Shown here in pieces: positions 62,693 through 64,000 of a stretch of DNA of 64,000 bases. The DNA lies in assembly GCA_030272585.1 (NCBI GenBank), contig BSYQ01000003.1, positions 868,001 through 932,000 on the forward strand, given 5' to 3'. Source of the stretch: Bryopsis sp. KO-2023 (Eukaryota > Chlorophyta > Ulvophyceae > Bryopsidales > Bryopsidaceae). A model generated the notes under the pieces. The model was not told the origin of the DNA. It was given only the letters and a program-made list of their open reading frames with translations, and searched no databases. Position 1 is the stretch's first letter. Every line of letters begins with the position of its first letter. The translations under genes were made by a program, and so were the position numbers.

Positions 62693-63924
62693 CTTCAATT
62701 TTTTAAAAAAATCAAGGGGAAAACATCTTCACATCATGGGACTGAGAATTCCTAGTTCTAGACTTTAGGGTGGCTGGTGTAGGGTTAGGATTGCCATTCT
62801 CGCTTAGAGCTTTTTCACTTAAATTTTCTTTGTGACCGTTTGTTCATGTTCTACAGCCTATGACTACACTTCTTTTTGGAAAAAAAAAAAAAATCATCAC
62901 AGAAATAGGAGGAAAAAAAGGTTGAAAGTATTGATAGAAAGTGTCGGGTAGGGGAAATTGTTTTTTTAGAGGTAATTGGGGTCTCTTGTTTTTTGGAAGC
63001 AATTTTGTATGAGGGGTCGATCAGCTGTGGGCCCATCTTGATTCGCTATGTTGTGGTTAGCTTAAATCAAACTTGTCTTCTGTCATAATGTGGCAGTCAT
63101 TTTTTATTGATGATGTGGAAGGGTGTATCTGGATTTAATCTTTTTTTCCTCAGTGAATGCAAAAGACTCTATGAACGTGTCCAATGCTGGAGGTTAGATG
63201 TATACAGCTGGACCAGACGATGGAAATTCAACCATAATTGCTGATTTTTCAAACAACCATGCAAGAATTTCCATCTTTTCGTTAAAGGGAAAGACGAATC
63301 TTGCCATGGAAAATTCTATGGTGCTCTTTTTTAATCTCCAAACCTATTTGCAAGCCAGAATTCGGAAGGCTCACTCAAGAATCACTTTTTCATCCCCCAC
63401 CATCGATTTGACCGACCAGTATGAACTCAGGTCAATATATATTTGAAACCTTAATTACAAAACCAATTTCCTTATTGGTGCATCCAACAAATATTCGACC
63501 AACACCTTCAGTTCTTGTGAAGCAACAGGTGGATGGAGGATGTTTCTTCTCAATAGAAAAAGAAAAAGAATCGTGTGGAGTCGCTGTTTTTCTTTAATTC
63601 ATGGTTGGTACAGCACTCGATTGCTTTGAGGATCCACATGCACATTCATTATGCAAGAGTTTGGTGCCATTTGGGTGAGCTCAAATCGAATGTGCAAGTT
63701 GAACAACGGGGCCAAAAAAAATCAGCCTCTTGTGCTTTGGCGGGGAGCATGCATGCATGCATGTAATCACTCCGATATTTTCCATGAAATATCTGAGATA
63801 TTATATCTCGCATCCAAGCACGTGGTTGGATTCTGTGTGGGCGCTGAGTGCTGCTGGGCAACACTCTGCTCAATTGTTCAAAAATTGATCCAGGCTTCAA
63901 GCTGCACCACCACGCCAACAACAA
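62693..63924. other. 3' flank of the alpha-2-macroglobulin gene and 5' flank of the next gene
   Basis: About 1.2 kb. It includes an A13 run at about 62881-62893, a GCAT microsatellite near 63747-63763 and a 15-base palindrome GAGATATTATATCTC at 63795-63809. The short open frames are not convincing. Confidence 0.5.
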
Positions 63925-64000
63925 ATGGAAGACGCACACGCTGCGGAGATCGCTGAGGTTGCTTGGAAACGTTACAACAACTGCATGGAGTTCGCTTTGG
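63925..64000 (+). CDS. 5' end of a gene truncated by the window edge
   Basis: An ATG after AACAACAA opens a frame of 25 codons to the window end (MEDAHAAEIAEVAWKRYNNC...). The fragment looks like an amphipathic helix. Its codon use and the preceding balanced 5' context resemble other gene starts here, but it is too short to identify or confirm. Confidence 0.45.
   Translation, partial: MEDAHAAEIAEVAWKRYNNCMEFAL

Noticed and set aside
1-64000. tRNA, rRNA, CRISPR, insertion sequence, transposase or viral genes
   Set aside because: No recognisable signature on either strand. Repeats present are microsatellites, homopolymers and single inverted repeats.

Overview
This window is nuclear DNA of a photosynthetic, probably flagellated eukaryote. 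Most genes are split by many GT-AG introns. The proteins include an EXECUTER homologue with a transit-like N-terminus (chloroplast singlet-oxygen signalling, green lineage), a Mg-chelatase H subunit (chlorophyll synthesis), a stand-alone tRNA-binding-domain protein with a transit-like leader, and a tubulin tyrosine ligase-like (TTLL) enzyme of the kind that modifies cilia. A green alga, or a protist with a green-derived plastid, fits best; the species cannot be read from the sequence. There are no rRNA or tRNA genes, CRISPR arrays, insertion sequences or other prokaryotic features that I can support.

Layout. 0-3 kb: the 3' part of a basic helical-repeat protein (+), then an intronless tRNA-binding-domain gene (+). 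6.2-10.3 kb: EXECUTER (-). 12.5-14.1 kb: unknown basic three-exon gene (+). 16.6-20.7 kb: PHD/extended-PHD chromatin reader (-). 21.7-25.6 kb: TTLL (+). 26.5-30.5 kb: DDT/WHIM-type chromatin-remodelling accessory protein (-). 30.9-38.1 kb: 13-exon Mg-chelatase H (+). 38.4-38.7 kb: possible small membrane protein (-). 38.9-40.1 kb: small three-span membrane protein (+). 41.9-42.9 kb: intronless F-box/WD-repeat protein (+). 44.7-46.3 kb: unknown two-exon gene (-). 47.7-62.7 kb: 33-exon secreted alpha-2-macroglobulin of bacterial type with a C-terminal EGF-like domain (+). 63.9 kb: start of another gene (+).

Genes mostly alternate between divergent pairs (shared 5' regions at 10.3-12.5, 20.7-21.7, 30.5-30.9, 38.7-38.9 and 46.3-47.7 kb) and convergent pairs whose 3' regions are rich in homopolymers. 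I built the exon models by joining reading frames across GT-AG sites with matching phase and checking the result against what is known of each family. The long models close in frame from start to stop.

Themes. EXECUTER and Mg-chelatase H both act in chloroplast tetrapyrrole and singlet-oxygen biology; the PHD and DDT/WHIM proteins are both chromatin factors. The most unusual items are the alpha-2-macroglobulin that lacks a thioester motif, the divergent Mg-chelatase H with a long N-terminal extension, the helical-repeat protein at the left edge, and several inverted repeats and recurrent homopolymer-junction tracts.
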